This document shows, one piece after another, positions 1 to 7,447 of a DNA stretch of 37,514 nucleotides. The stretch's first letter is position 1. Each line of letters begins with the position of its first letter. The DNA is taken from positions 1 through 37,514 of the forward strand of contig CAZEBB010000017.1 of NCBI GenBank assembly GCA_964510345.1, in the 5' to 3' direction. The stretch is from JAAYQA01 sp964510345 (GTDB taxonomy: Bacteria; Bacillota; Clostridia; Tissierellales; Peptoniphilaceae). The translations under genes and the position numbers were made by a program. A model generated the notes under the pieces. It saw only the letters and a list, made by a program, of their open reading frames with translations. It ran no database searches and was not told where the DNA came from.

Positions 1-59
1 AGAAAGATCCTTGGGCGGGGTTTTTTGAAGTGGACCAGAAGATTGGGAGCGGGGATTGA

Positions 60-1238
60 TTAACGTTTCAACTCCGCCAATTTCGCCAGTCTCCGCAAGG
101 ATTCATCGATCGTCTCTTTGCTTCGTGCGAAGTGGATGCGGATCAGGTGGTTCACTTCTTCTTTGAAGAAACTGGAGCCGGGCACGGCGGCGACGCCGAT
201 GTTTCGGATCATCCACTCGCAGAACTCGAGGTCGGCATAGCCTTGGAATTGCGGTAGGTCTAGGAACTCCTGAATGTCGATCATGACAAAATACGTCCCT
301 TGGGGAATATTGTGCGCAAGGCCGATGCGGTCGAGCCCTTGGAGCATGTATTCCCTTTTTCGCGTGTAGGTTTCCTGCAACTCTTCGTAATAGTCGTCGC
401 CAAAACCGAGTGCCGTAACGGCGGCTTCCTGCAGCGGAGAAGGCGCACCGACGGTCAAAAAGTCGTGCACTTTCTTGGCAGCCTCTACCACGTGCTCCGG
501 CCCGATCACATAGCCCAAGCGCCATCCGGTGATAGAGTACGTTTTGGAGAGCGAGCTACAGGTAATCGTGTGGTCGTACATGTCGGGGAGCGACGCCATC
601 GGGATGTGCACATGGGGCTTGTAGAGGATGTGCTCGTATACTTCATCCGTGATGACGAAGGCGTCGTATTGCACGGCGAGCCGACCGATCGCCTCCAGCT
701 CCTCACGCGTAAACACTTTGCCGCATGGATTGGACGGGTTACAGACGATGATGGCGACGGCGCCGTCTTGAAAGCCCTTCTCGATCAGAGAGATGTCAAA
801 ATCGTAGGTTGGCGGTACCAGCGGGATGAAGATGGGTTCCGCGCCGGAGAGGATGGTGTCCACGCCGTAGTTTTCGTAGAAAGGCGAGAAGATCATCACT
901 TTGTCGCCGGGGTTTACGATGCTCATCATGATGCTCATCATGGCTTCGGTGCCACCGCAGGTGACGAGCACTTCGGTTTCCGGGTCGATCGTGCGGCCGA
1001 TGGTTTTGCTTTGCTTTTTTGCGAGTGCGGCGCGGAAGTTCTCCGCCCCGTAGGTGACCGAGTACTGGTGCGGGCCTTCGTGAGCAATCTTTGCGAGCTC
1101 CTCGGTGAGAGCCTTCGGCGGGTCGAAGTCCGGGAAGCCTTGGGAGAGGTTGATCGCTCCGTATTCGTCGCTGATACGGGTCATTCGGCGGATGACCGAG
1201 TCGGTGAAAAGATCCATTCGTTTGCTGATTTTGGGCAC
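60..1238 (-). CDS. PLP-dependent class I/II aminotransferase
   Basis: This is a fold-type I aminotransferase of the aspartate/aromatic aminotransferase group and should be a cytosolic transaminase; the substrate cannot be told. Family signatures are visible: the N-terminal INLSQGFPDF segment, the NPSNPCGK loop, the DEVYEH stretch and the PLP lysine in SSLSKTYSITGWR. I chose the GTG start because a GGAGG sits five bases upstream, overlapping the stop of the radical SAM gene; this gives 392 residues, normal for the family. A longer reading frame begins about 20 codons earlier but would overlap the preceding gene. It appears to be the last gene of an HxlR-radical SAM-aminotransferase unit. The sequence shows the family clearly; the specific reaction is not known. 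Confidence 0.9.
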   Translation of the reverse strand: MPKISKRMDLFTDSVIRRMTRISDEYGAINLSQGFPDFDPPKALTEELAKIAHEGPHQYSVTYGAENFRAALAKKQSKTIGRTIDPETEVLVTCGGTEAMMSIMMSIVNPGDKVMIFSPFYENYGVDTILSGAEPIFIPLVPPTYDFDISLIEKGFQDGAVAIIVCNPSNPCGKVFTREELEAIGRLAVQYDAFVITDEVYEHILYKPHVHIPMASLPDMYDHTITCSSLSKTYSITGWRLGYVIGPEHVVEAAKKVHDFLTVGAPSPLQEAAVTALGFGDDYYEELQETYTRKREYMLQGLDRIGLAHNIPQGTYFVMIDIQEFLDLPQFQGYADLEFCEWMIRNIGVAAVPGSSFFKEEVNHLIRIHFARSKETIDESLRRLAKLAELKR

Positions 1239-1249
1239 AGTGTCCTCCG

Positions 1250-2173
1250 TTATTCTTTGTCCCAGCGACGCCGCTTCTTGCGCTCGATATCCAGCCATTC
1301 CTTTTCAGTATGAAGGGCGAGGGCGCTGCGAAGTTTTTCGAGAAGCCACTCTTTTTGCTCGGGGAGCTTGCCTTTTAGGAGAAGCGCGTTGGTTTTGTGG
1401 GTCGCATTAAAGATCGTGTTCGTGTTTTCGATGTGTTCCAGTAGGAGAATTTCCTCCTCGATCGACTGCCTCGGGCTGATCCGCTGAAACTCCTTGCTGC
1501 GAATCTTTGCGATGAGCGGCGCGTCGGAAAAGACGACCATGGTCACGACGATGATCGCATGGGGGCGTACCATAGACAGCAGTTTCCCGGTGTCGATCGC
1601 GTGGGCTCGGCTCCATTTTTTGCCGCCCAATCCCAGCATAATATAGGTGGAATACGCCATGCCGATGTCTTCGAGCTGTTTCATCGCCAGAAGCTGCTCA
1701 GAAACCGTCTCGCCCTTGTCGTGAAAGAGCAGCACTTCATCGTTTCCGGACTCTACGCCGATGGAGAGTTCATCCATCCCGGCGTCCTTAAGGGCAATGA
1801 GCTCATCTCTCGTCTTTCGCAGGATATCATCCGATCGCGCAAAGGCGCTGATCGTTTGGACATAGGGAAATGCCTCGCGCACATGGCCTATGATCTCCAA
1901 CAACTGATTCGTCGGAAGGCAGAAGGGGTTTCCGCCCATCAGGATCGCGTTCTTCGGCTTCGTGCGCAAGGGCGCGTAGCGCTTTTGCATGGTCTCAATA
2001 TGCGTGCGGATGTCGTCCATCGAGAGCGCGCGAAACGCCATTTGATGGTTCAGGTCACAGTAGAGGCAGCGGTTCCACGAGCAGCCCACCGTGACGGGAA
2101 TGGGGATCGCGTTTCCCTGGGTCATCGGCACATAGGAGTAGATGCCGTAGGGTTCCGGTAGGGGGTAGGTCAT
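1250..2173 (-). CDS. Radical SAM protein
   Basis: A 307-residue radical SAM enzyme, probably cytosolic and oxygen-sensitive. The N-terminal region carries the cluster motif CSWNRCLYC. Its spacing is C-x4-C-x2-C instead of the textbook C-x3-C-x2-C, and I recall this from the GCSxNxCxFC subfamily of radical SAM proteins. Downstream elements fit the TIM-barrel core: GGNPF, ELSIGVESGNDEVL and a YIMLGLGGK segment. The reaction is not evident. The start MTYPLPEPYG was chosen because it lies four bases after the HxlR stop; a longer frame overlaps that gene. It has no strong ribosome binding site of its own and may depend on coupling to the regulator upstream. The aminotransferase follows after 11 bases. 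Confidence 0.88.
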   Translation of the reverse strand: MTYPLPEPYGIYSYVPMTQGNAIPIPVTVGCSWNRCLYCDLNHQMAFRALSMDDIRTHIETMQKRYAPLRTKPKNAILMGGNPFCLPTNQLLEIIGHVREAFPYVQTISAFARSDDILRKTRDELIALKDAGMDELSIGVESGNDEVLLFHDKGETVSEQLLAMKQLEDIGMAYSTYIMLGLGGKKWSRAHAIDTGKLLSMVRPHAIIVVTMVVFSDAPLIAKIRSKEFQRISPRQSIEEEILLLEHIENTNTIFNATHKTNALLLKGKLPEQKEWLLEKLRSALALHTEKEWLDIERKKRRRWDKE

Positions 2174-2177
2174 CGCG

Positions 2178-2489
2178 CTATTCCATATTGTCTCGGCCCC
2201 ATTGGCTGATCGACTCCAATACCGGCAATAGCGACTTCCCGTGTGGGGTGAGCGAATACTCCACCTTCGGCGGGATCTCCGGATAGGCTTCGCGATGCAC
2301 AAATCCGTCGTGCTCCAGTTCCTTCAGTTGTTGGCTCAGCATCTTGTGCGTGATCTTCCCCAGCGCTTTTTTGATCTCGCCATAGCGAAGCACGCCCTGG
2401 TCAGCCAAGTGCCAGAGGATGACGAGCTTCCACTTCCCGGAGATCAGGTTCATGGTGTGTTCCAGAGGGCAACTGTATTCAGATTCCAT
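2178..2489 (-). CDS. HxlR-family winged-helix regulator
   Basis: A 103-residue DNA-binding protein of the HxlR (DUF24) family, which are usually dimeric repressors responding to aldehydes, quinones or oxidants. Visible family features are the N-terminal SCPLEHTMNLISGKWK segment, the LRYGEIKKAL recognition region and the wing with HREAYPEIPPKVEYSLT. The cysteine at residue 7 is in the position used as a redox switch in YodB/HypR-type members. A good site (AAGGAGAG) precedes the ATG. It is divergent from a pirin gene, and a perfect palindrome lies between them, so autorepression together with control of pirin is the likely arrangement (inference). The radical SAM and aminotransferase genes follow in the same transcript. 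Confidence 0.9.
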   Translation of the reverse strand: MESEYSCPLEHTMNLISGKWKLVILWHLADQGVLRYGEIKKALGKITHKMLSQQLKELEHDGFVHREAYPEIPPKVEYSLTPHGKSLLPVLESISQWGRDNME

Positions 2490-2531
2490 ATTACTCTCCT
2501 TTTCGGTAGTATATTCCTTAAAAGTGCATAC

Positions 2532-2568
2532 TTGTTAATCTGCATGTATATGGTATGATTATACCATA
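2532..2568. promoter_or_regulatory. Divergent overlapping promoters within a palindromic operator
   Basis: A perfect inverted repeat, TATGGTAT-N4-ATACCATA, occupies 2549-2568. On the plus strand it contains an extended -10 (TGG then TATGAT at 2554-2559) with TTGTTA at 2532-2537, spacing 16, for pirin. On the minus strand the same palindrome contains an extended -10 (TGG then TATAAT, 2563-2558) for the HxlR gene; no good -35 is seen on that side. A repressor bound to the palindrome would cover both -10 elements at once. The HxlR protein encoded next door is the obvious candidate ligand (inference). Confidence 0.6.
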
Positions 2569-2587
2569 AGAACCGAGGAGGAATACC

Positions 2588-3307
2588 ATGTTACGAAAAA
2601 TAGATCATAAAAAAATGGGAACCGGCGATTTAGGCTGGCTCCATAGTCACTTCCACTTCTCTTTTTCCAATTACTACAATCCCGAGAACGTAAAATTCGG
2701 CAAGCTTCGCGTCATCAACGACGACCTTGTACAGCCCAAAACAGGGTTTGACACCCACCCGCACCGCGACATGGAGATCGTCACCTATGTGGTAAACGGT
2801 GAGCTCACGCATGCCGACAGCATGGGCAACGAGCGCACGCTCTCCCGCGGCGATGTCCAGTTTATGACTGCCGGCTCCGGCATCACCCACAGCGAGTACA
2901 ATCTGGGCGATGAGGTGCTCCGTTTTCTGCAAATCTGGATCTTCCCGGAGAAGAACTGGCTCACGCCGAACTACGGCGACCACCACTTCGATGCTGCGGG
3001 GAGAGACAACCGGTGGCAACACATCGTCTCCTATGTGGACGGCGACGCCGCCATTCGCATCAACCAGGATGCCAATATCTATGTTGCGGAGCTGGACGGC
3101 GGAAACTCGCTGGATTTTCAAGTGGGGCAGGGGCGTCAAGCGTATCTCGTGCAGATCGAAGGCGCATCCCAAGTGAACGGCATCGAGCTCGACATGCGCG
3201 ACGCCATGGAGATCGTGGAAGAGGATATCATGCTAGAAGCAACGGAGAGATCGCACTTTTTGATCATCGAGATGAAGATCCCCGAACCCGTCAGAAAAGT
3301 CAGCTAA
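2588..3307 (+). CDS. Pirin-family bicupin protein
   Basis: A 239-residue pirin (YhhW type), a two-domain cupin that binds one iron or other metal; some bacterial members have quercetin 2,3-dioxygenase activity and others respond to stress. The metal ligands are visible in the first cupin: His57 and His59 in the HPHRDME motif, and His101 and Glu103 in THSEYN. Length is usual for the family. The ribosome site GAGGAGG lies seven bases before the ATG. It is monocistronic, divergent from an HxlR repressor and closed by a strong terminator, so it is probably a stress- or electrophile-induced gene controlled by that repressor. Substrate is unknown. Confidence 0.93.
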   Translation: MLRKIDHKKMGTGDLGWLHSHFHFSFSNYYNPENVKFGKLRVINDDLVQPKTGFDTHPHRDMEIVTYVVNGELTHADSMGNERTLSRGDVQFMTAGSGITHSEYNLGDEVLRFLQIWIFPEKNWLTPNYGDHHFDAAGRDNRWQHIVSYVDGDAAIRINQDANIYVAELDGGNSLDFQVGQGRQAYLVQIEGASQVNGIELDMRDAMEIVEEDIMLEATERSHFLIIEMKIPEPVRKVS

Positions 3308-3320
3308 GTATCACAAAAAG

Positions 3321-3368
3321 AAAACCCCATCGACTACCTTAGTGGAGGCGCGTCGATGGGGTTTGTTT
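3321..3368. terminator. Bidirectional rho-independent terminator
   Basis: A hairpin with arms CCCCATCGAC (3325-3334) and GTCGATGGGG (3352-3361) is followed by a T-rich run on the plus strand and preceded by an A-rich run, so it can serve pirin and the convergent alcohol dehydrogenase. Confidence 0.85.
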
Positions 3369-3372
3369 GTTC

Positions 3373-4437
3373 TTATTTGTTGACGTAGACGATCGGTTTG
3401 ATGAGATCTCTCGGTTTGTTGACCATCAGAGCCAGCGCCTCCGGAATGGAGTCTAAGCCGTCAAATTTGTGCGTGATCATGAGGCCGGGATCGACTCTGC
3501 CTGCGGAGATGATGGAGAGTAGGCGTTCCATTCTCTTTCGTCCGCCCGGGCACAGCCCGCCGCGAATCGTCTTGTGCGACAAGAATCCGCCGATATATGC
3601 GTTCGGGATATTGATCATGTCGGTTTCTGTGATGACTTCGAGCATGGCGATATTGCCCCCGCCCGCACGAGTGACAGCGATGGCGTTATTTAGCGCTTCC
3701 GCTCCACCGCCTGCAACGATCGCTGCATCGACGCCTTTACCGCCGGTCAGTTCCATGATTTGGTCGACCAGGTTGCCGTCTTTATAGCTGACGATGTCGG
3801 TAGCGCCGTATACTTTTGCGAGTTCCACGCAATTGGGACGCGTTCCGACGGCGATGAGTTTGCCCGCGCCGCGCAGTGCCGCTCCGGCAACGGCCATCAG
3901 TCCAACCGGGCCAATTCCGAACACGACAACGGTGTCGCCGTATTTGACATCGGCGAGTTCTGAACCGTAGAAACCGGTGGTCATCATATCGGTGGCCATG
4001 ACGGCTGCTTCCAGCGAAACATTTTCGGGGAGTCGTGCCAAGTTCATGTCTGCCGAGCGAATTTTGATTTGATCGGCAAAGGTGCCGTCTTCGTAGCTTG
4101 AAAAGTTGATGGCCGCGAACATGCCGCCGGCGTCTTGATGAGTGCCGTCTTGAATGTCGGGGTGTGTCCACGACGGGGTCGTGCAGGGGATGACCACGCG
4201 GTCGCCGACTTTGTAGTCCGTAACTTCCGAACCGACTTCGATGATTTCTCCAAGGGATTCATGCCCTAAGATGCGGTTGATCAGCCATGGGCCTTCCATC
4301 TCGTAGGCCGAGTGAACGTCGGACGAGCAGGGCGCCAGTACGATCGGCTTTGCGATCGCGTCACGCGGACCGCATATGTAATCCGGTTTTTCCAACCACC
4401 CAAGTTTTCCTTTTTCCAGTACTCCGTAGCCTCTCAT
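3373..4437 (-). CDS. NADP-type zinc-dependent secondary alcohol dehydrogenase
   Basis: A medium-chain dehydrogenase/reductase, 354 residues, closely resembling the Thermoanaerobacter brockii secondary alcohol dehydrogenase, which interconverts secondary alcohols such as 2-propanol with ketones. Numbering even matches: catalytic zinc ligands Cys37 (APCSSDVH), His59 (GHES) and Asp150 (ATDMMTTG). The Rossmann motif GIGPVG lies near 174-179. NADP-phosphate contacts correspond to Thr199-Arg200 (GTRP) and Tyr218; the usual Ser199 is Thr here. The internal ATG (MRGYGVLEK) was chosen because AAAGGAG lies five bases upstream of it, inside what would be the first codons of the longer frame. It has its own promoter and terminator and is monocistronic. 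Confidence 0.93.
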   Translation of the reverse strand: MRGYGVLEKGKLGWLEKPDYICGPRDAIAKPIVLAPCSSDVHSAYEMEGPWLINRILGHESLGEIIEVGSEVTDYKVGDRVVIPCTTPSWTHPDIQDGTHQDAGGMFAAINFSSYEDGTFADQIKIRSADMNLARLPENVSLEAAVMATDMMTTGFYGSELADVKYGDTVVVFGIGPVGLMAVAGAALRGAGKLIAVGTRPNCVELAKVYGATDIVSYKDGNLVDQIMELTGGKGVDAAIVAGGGAEALNNAIAVTRAGGGNIAMLEVITETDMINIPNAYIGGFLSHKTIRGGLCPGGRKRMERLLSIISAGRVDPGLMITHKFDGLDSIPEALALMVNKPRDLIKPIVYVNK

Positions 4438-4472
4438 ATTGTCTCCTTTCATTGAAACCGTTTGTTTATTAC

Positions 4473-4502
4473 ATTATCATATATGTTCGGATTGTTTGTC
4501 AA
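4473..4502 (-). promoter_or_regulatory. Sigma-A type promoter of the alcohol dehydrogenase
   Basis: Reading the minus strand, TTGACA (4502-4497) is followed after 18 bases by GATAAT (4478-4473). An overlapping TATGAT would give a shorter spacing of 15. It is about 36 bases upstream of the start codon. Confidence 0.6.
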
Positions 4503-4562
4503 TGCCTATTCATTAGAAAACTTTATTTGTTCGATAAGTTGGCAAACCCTCTCTGATTCGAT

Positions 4563-4594
4563 CATAAGAAACCCCGATGGATCGCCATCGGGGT
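4563..4594 (-). terminator. Rho-independent terminator of the DUF4153 gene
   Basis: A perfect 10-bp stem, ACCCCGATGG (4571-4580) with CCATCGGGGT (4585-4594), lies just past the stop of the minus-strand DUF4153 gene and is followed on that strand by TTCTT. The U-tract is short, so strength is uncertain. Confidence 0.65.
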
Positions 4595-4601
4595 CGGTTC
4601 A

Positions 4602-6308
4602 CTATTCAGAGATCGAATACAGTATGGAGAAATCGACATATCCCCAGCGTTGATTCACGGTGTCGTAATATCCTTCCCAGATGACGACTTCACCTCGGAT
4701 GCCTTCAGCGGCGAAGGGCACGCGCGCGGCGTCCACATCCAACTCTTGTTGCGTGAGGGACTCTTGCGAGGGTATCGGCTGCTTTTTCAGATCGACCACA
4801 GTGAGTTCATCATTGCCTTTTCGGAGGATCAGCTGGTTTTGACCGTTTTGGTAGTACTGGAAGGAGTAGTCGCCGGCGGTGATCGGCGCGTTGTCGCGTA
4901 TGCCCTTGATAATGAACTGATAATCATTAAGAGGGAGCGGTTCCGGCACGCGGCGAAGATACGATTCGGTGTTATAGTGGTACGGGTCTGCCGCTGAAAA
5001 GCCGAAGATTGACTTCATTTGGTCCATCGTGAAATCATCCGGCAAGATCGCGACGGCTTCGCTGCCATGATTATACTCCAGATATCGCAAAATGTCGGTG
5101 ATTTGGGCTTGGTCGGCAGTGGGCACCGAGGCGTTGGGGATGATCTGCCCTTCTTTCAGCATCTCGTGCTTGAGCAGATACTCCTCCAAACGCTTGGTCT
5201 GTGCACGCAGGCTGACGTGGCTTGCCGACAGCGGTCCGACGGTTACGATCAGCAACAGCGCGGAGAGTGCGACCAAAATCGCGCGGTTAGTGACGCGCTT
5301 GATGATGATCTTCGCCAGTTGTACGAGAAGGGCGAATGCGGCGAGTACGATGGCCAAGTATCGAAGCTCCGTCCAGCTGTATTGCCCAATGCGCATGTTC
5401 ATCGTGATGAGCGCAAAGATGAGAAGAGGTACGAGGGCCACCGGTGTCCAGCGGCTCCAGTGCTTTGCCAATGCGTGATTCTCTCGTAGCGGATGCACGA
5501 GCAGGTCCAGAAAGATGCAAAACATGCCGAACCAAATGATCAGATTGCTCGCGATTGACCTCTCCCATGTGCCGGCCAGGATGAACTGCACGGCATATAC
5601 ATAGAGGATGAGGAAGTACACGATGGAAAGCGGCACGATGATGTAAAGAACCGTTTGTCGTAGGATCGTCGGATACTCGGTGTGAATCGTCTCCGGTGTC
5701 ATCCGCGCCAAGAAGAGAAACGGGAAGCATAGGACGATACAGAAGATCGCGCTGTACGGAAACCACTTGTTGACATTTACATCAAACAGAAACTGAATGC
5801 TGGCAAAGATGATGAATAGGCCGATCATCAGCACAAAGGAATACAGCGCCGACACGAGGATCGACGTGACGAAGGTGACGACATTTTGCTCGGTGGTCGC
5901 CTGCGGGTCGAGCCGGGTCGCCGCTAGAGAGAGAAAGATAAACCCGAATAAACCGGAGGCAAAAGCCAACATCCCGGGAGTGAACATCGGGGTGAAGACG
6001 GTCAAGCGGATCCATAGGACCAGCGCAGCCCCTAGGGCGAGAGCGACAAGCTCTTTCGCTAAGGGAAGGCTTCGATTGCGCGCTTCGTTTCGAATGGCGA
6101 ATGTGAGCGGAACGAGCAAAGTGAGGGCGAGGATATTGCGACTGATCTCGTTGTTGAGATTGTCAAAAAAACCGGTTTCAAAGGCGACACTCCAGTAAAG
6201 GAGGGCGGCGACGGCGATGCAGATCGCCATGGTCAGCGGATAATGCTTTGCCACTCGCCGAATTTGTTCTTGGAACTGATCCCACCTGGGGAGAAAAGAG
6301 AACTTCAT
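4602..6308 (-). CDS. DUF4153 multi-pass membrane protein
   Basis: A 568-residue integral membrane protein of the DUF4153 family. The first roughly 370 residues contain about a dozen hydrophobic segments, beginning near residue 29 (MAICIAVAALLYWSV). The C-terminal third is soluble, rich in charged and beta-prone sequence, and probably lies outside the membrane. No catalytic motif is apparent, and the family has no established function that I can name. Start: an ATG eight bases after GAGG; an in-frame GTG three codons earlier overlaps that ribosome site and is less likely. Flanking genes are unrelated, and a terminator follows. Confidence 0.8.
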   Translation of the reverse strand: MKFSFLPRWDQFQEQIRRVAKHYPLTMAICIAVAALLYWSVAFETGFFDNLNNEISRNILALTLLVPLTFAIRNEARNRSLPLAKELVALALGAALVLWIRLTVFTPMFTPGMLAFASGLFGFIFLSLAATRLDPQATTEQNVVTFVTSILVSALYSFVLMIGLFIIFASIQFLFDVNVNKWFPYSAIFCIVLCFPFLFLARMTPETIHTEYPTILRQTVLYIIVPLSIVYFLILYVYAVQFILAGTWERSIASNLIIWFGMFCIFLDLLVHPLRENHALAKHWSRWTPVALVPLLIFALITMNMRIGQYSWTELRYLAIVLAAFALLVQLAKIIIKRVTNRAILVALSALLLIVTVGPLSASHVSLRAQTKRLEEYLLKHEMLKEGQIIPNASVPTADQAQITDILRYLEYNHGSEAVAILPDDFTMDQMKSIFGFSAADPYHYNTESYLRRVPEPLPLNDYQFIIKGIRDNAPITAGDYSFQYYQNGQNQLILRKGNDELTVVDLKKQPIPSQESLTQQELDVDAARVPFAAEGIRGEVVIWEGYYDTVNQRWGYVDFSILYSISE

Positions 6309-6359
6309 TTTAAACACCTCATTTCACGTTCAGTGTACACCAAATGAGGAGGGGAATGG

Positions 6360-7340
6360 TTACATTTTAGTTAAGATCGAAACCTCATCAAAAGATGGAA
6401 TGCTCGAGATTCCCCCGTGTTTCGTCGTCGAAAGAGCGGCTGCGGCATTGGCAAATTGAACGATGCTCGCGAAATCTTCTGTGCTCATCGATGGGATGGA
6501 GGCGAATGGGTCTGTGTATCGGGAGAAGAGGGCGGCGATTGCCGCACCGCCGAAGATGTCGCCCGCGCCGGTGGTGTCGATCGTGCCTTCGACGTGAAAT
6601 GCGTCGACGTGTCCGCGGGTATGTCGCGTGACGAAATCCGTACCGTTGGCGCCGTTGGTGATGAAGGCGAGGGAGAGCAACGGTTCTTCCAAGAGGCGTG
6701 CGAGGCAGTTCTCATACGAAGGCTCATCGTAGAGAAAGAGGAGCTCGTCTTTCCCGATCTTGATACTGTGGCAGTGCGAGGCGCCCCAGCGCATGGCTGC
6801 ACGTGCTGCCTCTTTCGAGGGCCAGAGTGGCGCGCGGTAATTTGGATCAAAGTTCACCCATAGGTTTTGGGTCTGCGCGTACTGTACAGCTTCTTTTACG
6901 GCGGAGTTTGCCGGTTCGTCCGTCATCGATAGCGTGCCGAAGTGGAGGCAGCGAGAATTTTGGATCATCGTCTTGTGGTCCTCGGTGATCATTAGCCTCG
7001 TATCGGCACCGGGCTTTCGGCTAAAGGCAAAGTCGCGGTCGCCGTTCTCATCCAGTGTCACGAAAGCCAGTGTCGTAAAGGCATCGTCAGTTTTTGTCAT
7101 GCCGGATGTTTCGACGCCTTTATCCGCTAATGTGCGGATCAACAAGTCGCCAAAAAAATCTTGCCCGACACTCGCGATCATGCCGGTGGTCATGCCGTAG
7201 GTTGCACAGGTCGCGATGAAATTGGCCGGCGCACCGCCCGGCATCGCCTGAAGAGTGGGCCATTCACCGGCGGGGGTAATAGCTGTCGACACAAAGTCGA
7301 CCAGCAGTTCGCCGATCGCGATCACATCATATCGTTTCAT
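6360..7340 (-). CDS. PfkB-family carbohydrate kinase (fructokinase-like)
   Basis: A 326-residue ribokinase-fold sugar kinase that would phosphorylate a sugar or nucleoside with ATP in the cytosol. The first PfkB signature is seen around MPGGAPANFIATCATYG, and the second as TIDTTGAGDIFGGA, which holds the catalytic aspartate and the anion hole. The N-terminal IAIGELLVDF strand is typical. Fructokinase is the closest match by overall appearance, but 2-dehydro-3-deoxygluconokinase and other specificities cannot be excluded. The second ATG was chosen because AAGGAG precedes it by six bases; a longer frame would place the ribosome site inside the gene. No sugar transporter or regulator is adjacent, so the substrate cannot be inferred from context. 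Confidence 0.88.
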   Translation of the reverse strand: MKRYDVIAIGELLVDFVSTAITPAGEWPTLQAMPGGAPANFIATCATYGMTTGMIASVGQDFFGDLLIRTLADKGVETSGMTKTDDAFTTLAFVTLDENGDRDFAFSRKPGADTRLMITEDHKTMIQNSRCLHFGTLSMTDEPANSAVKEAVQYAQTQNLWVNFDPNYRAPLWPSKEAARAAMRWGASHCHSIKIGKDELLFLYDEPSYENCLARLLEEPLLSLAFITNGANGTDFVTRHTRGHVDAFHVEGTIDTTGAGDIFGGAAIAALFSRYTDPFASIPSMSTEDFASIVQFANAAAALSTTKHGGISSIPSFDEVSILTKM

Positions 7341-7447
7341 AAGGTCTCCTTGCATTTGTTATGTTACAAATTTCTCAGAACTGCGGCGATGAATGGGTAT
7401 TAACATCACAACATAAATTAAGTGTACCATCAATCAGGAGGCTGTCC

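Noticed and set aside
12..26. GGGCGGGG followed by six T residues at the left edge
   Set aside because: It could be the right arm of a terminator for a plus-strand gene outside the window, but the left arm is not present, so it cannot be supported.
1105..2161. Long plus-strand frames opposite the aminotransferase and radical SAM genes
   Set aside because: They are antisense shadows in GC-rich coding DNA with no domain signature; the minus-strand genes have clear catalytic motifs.
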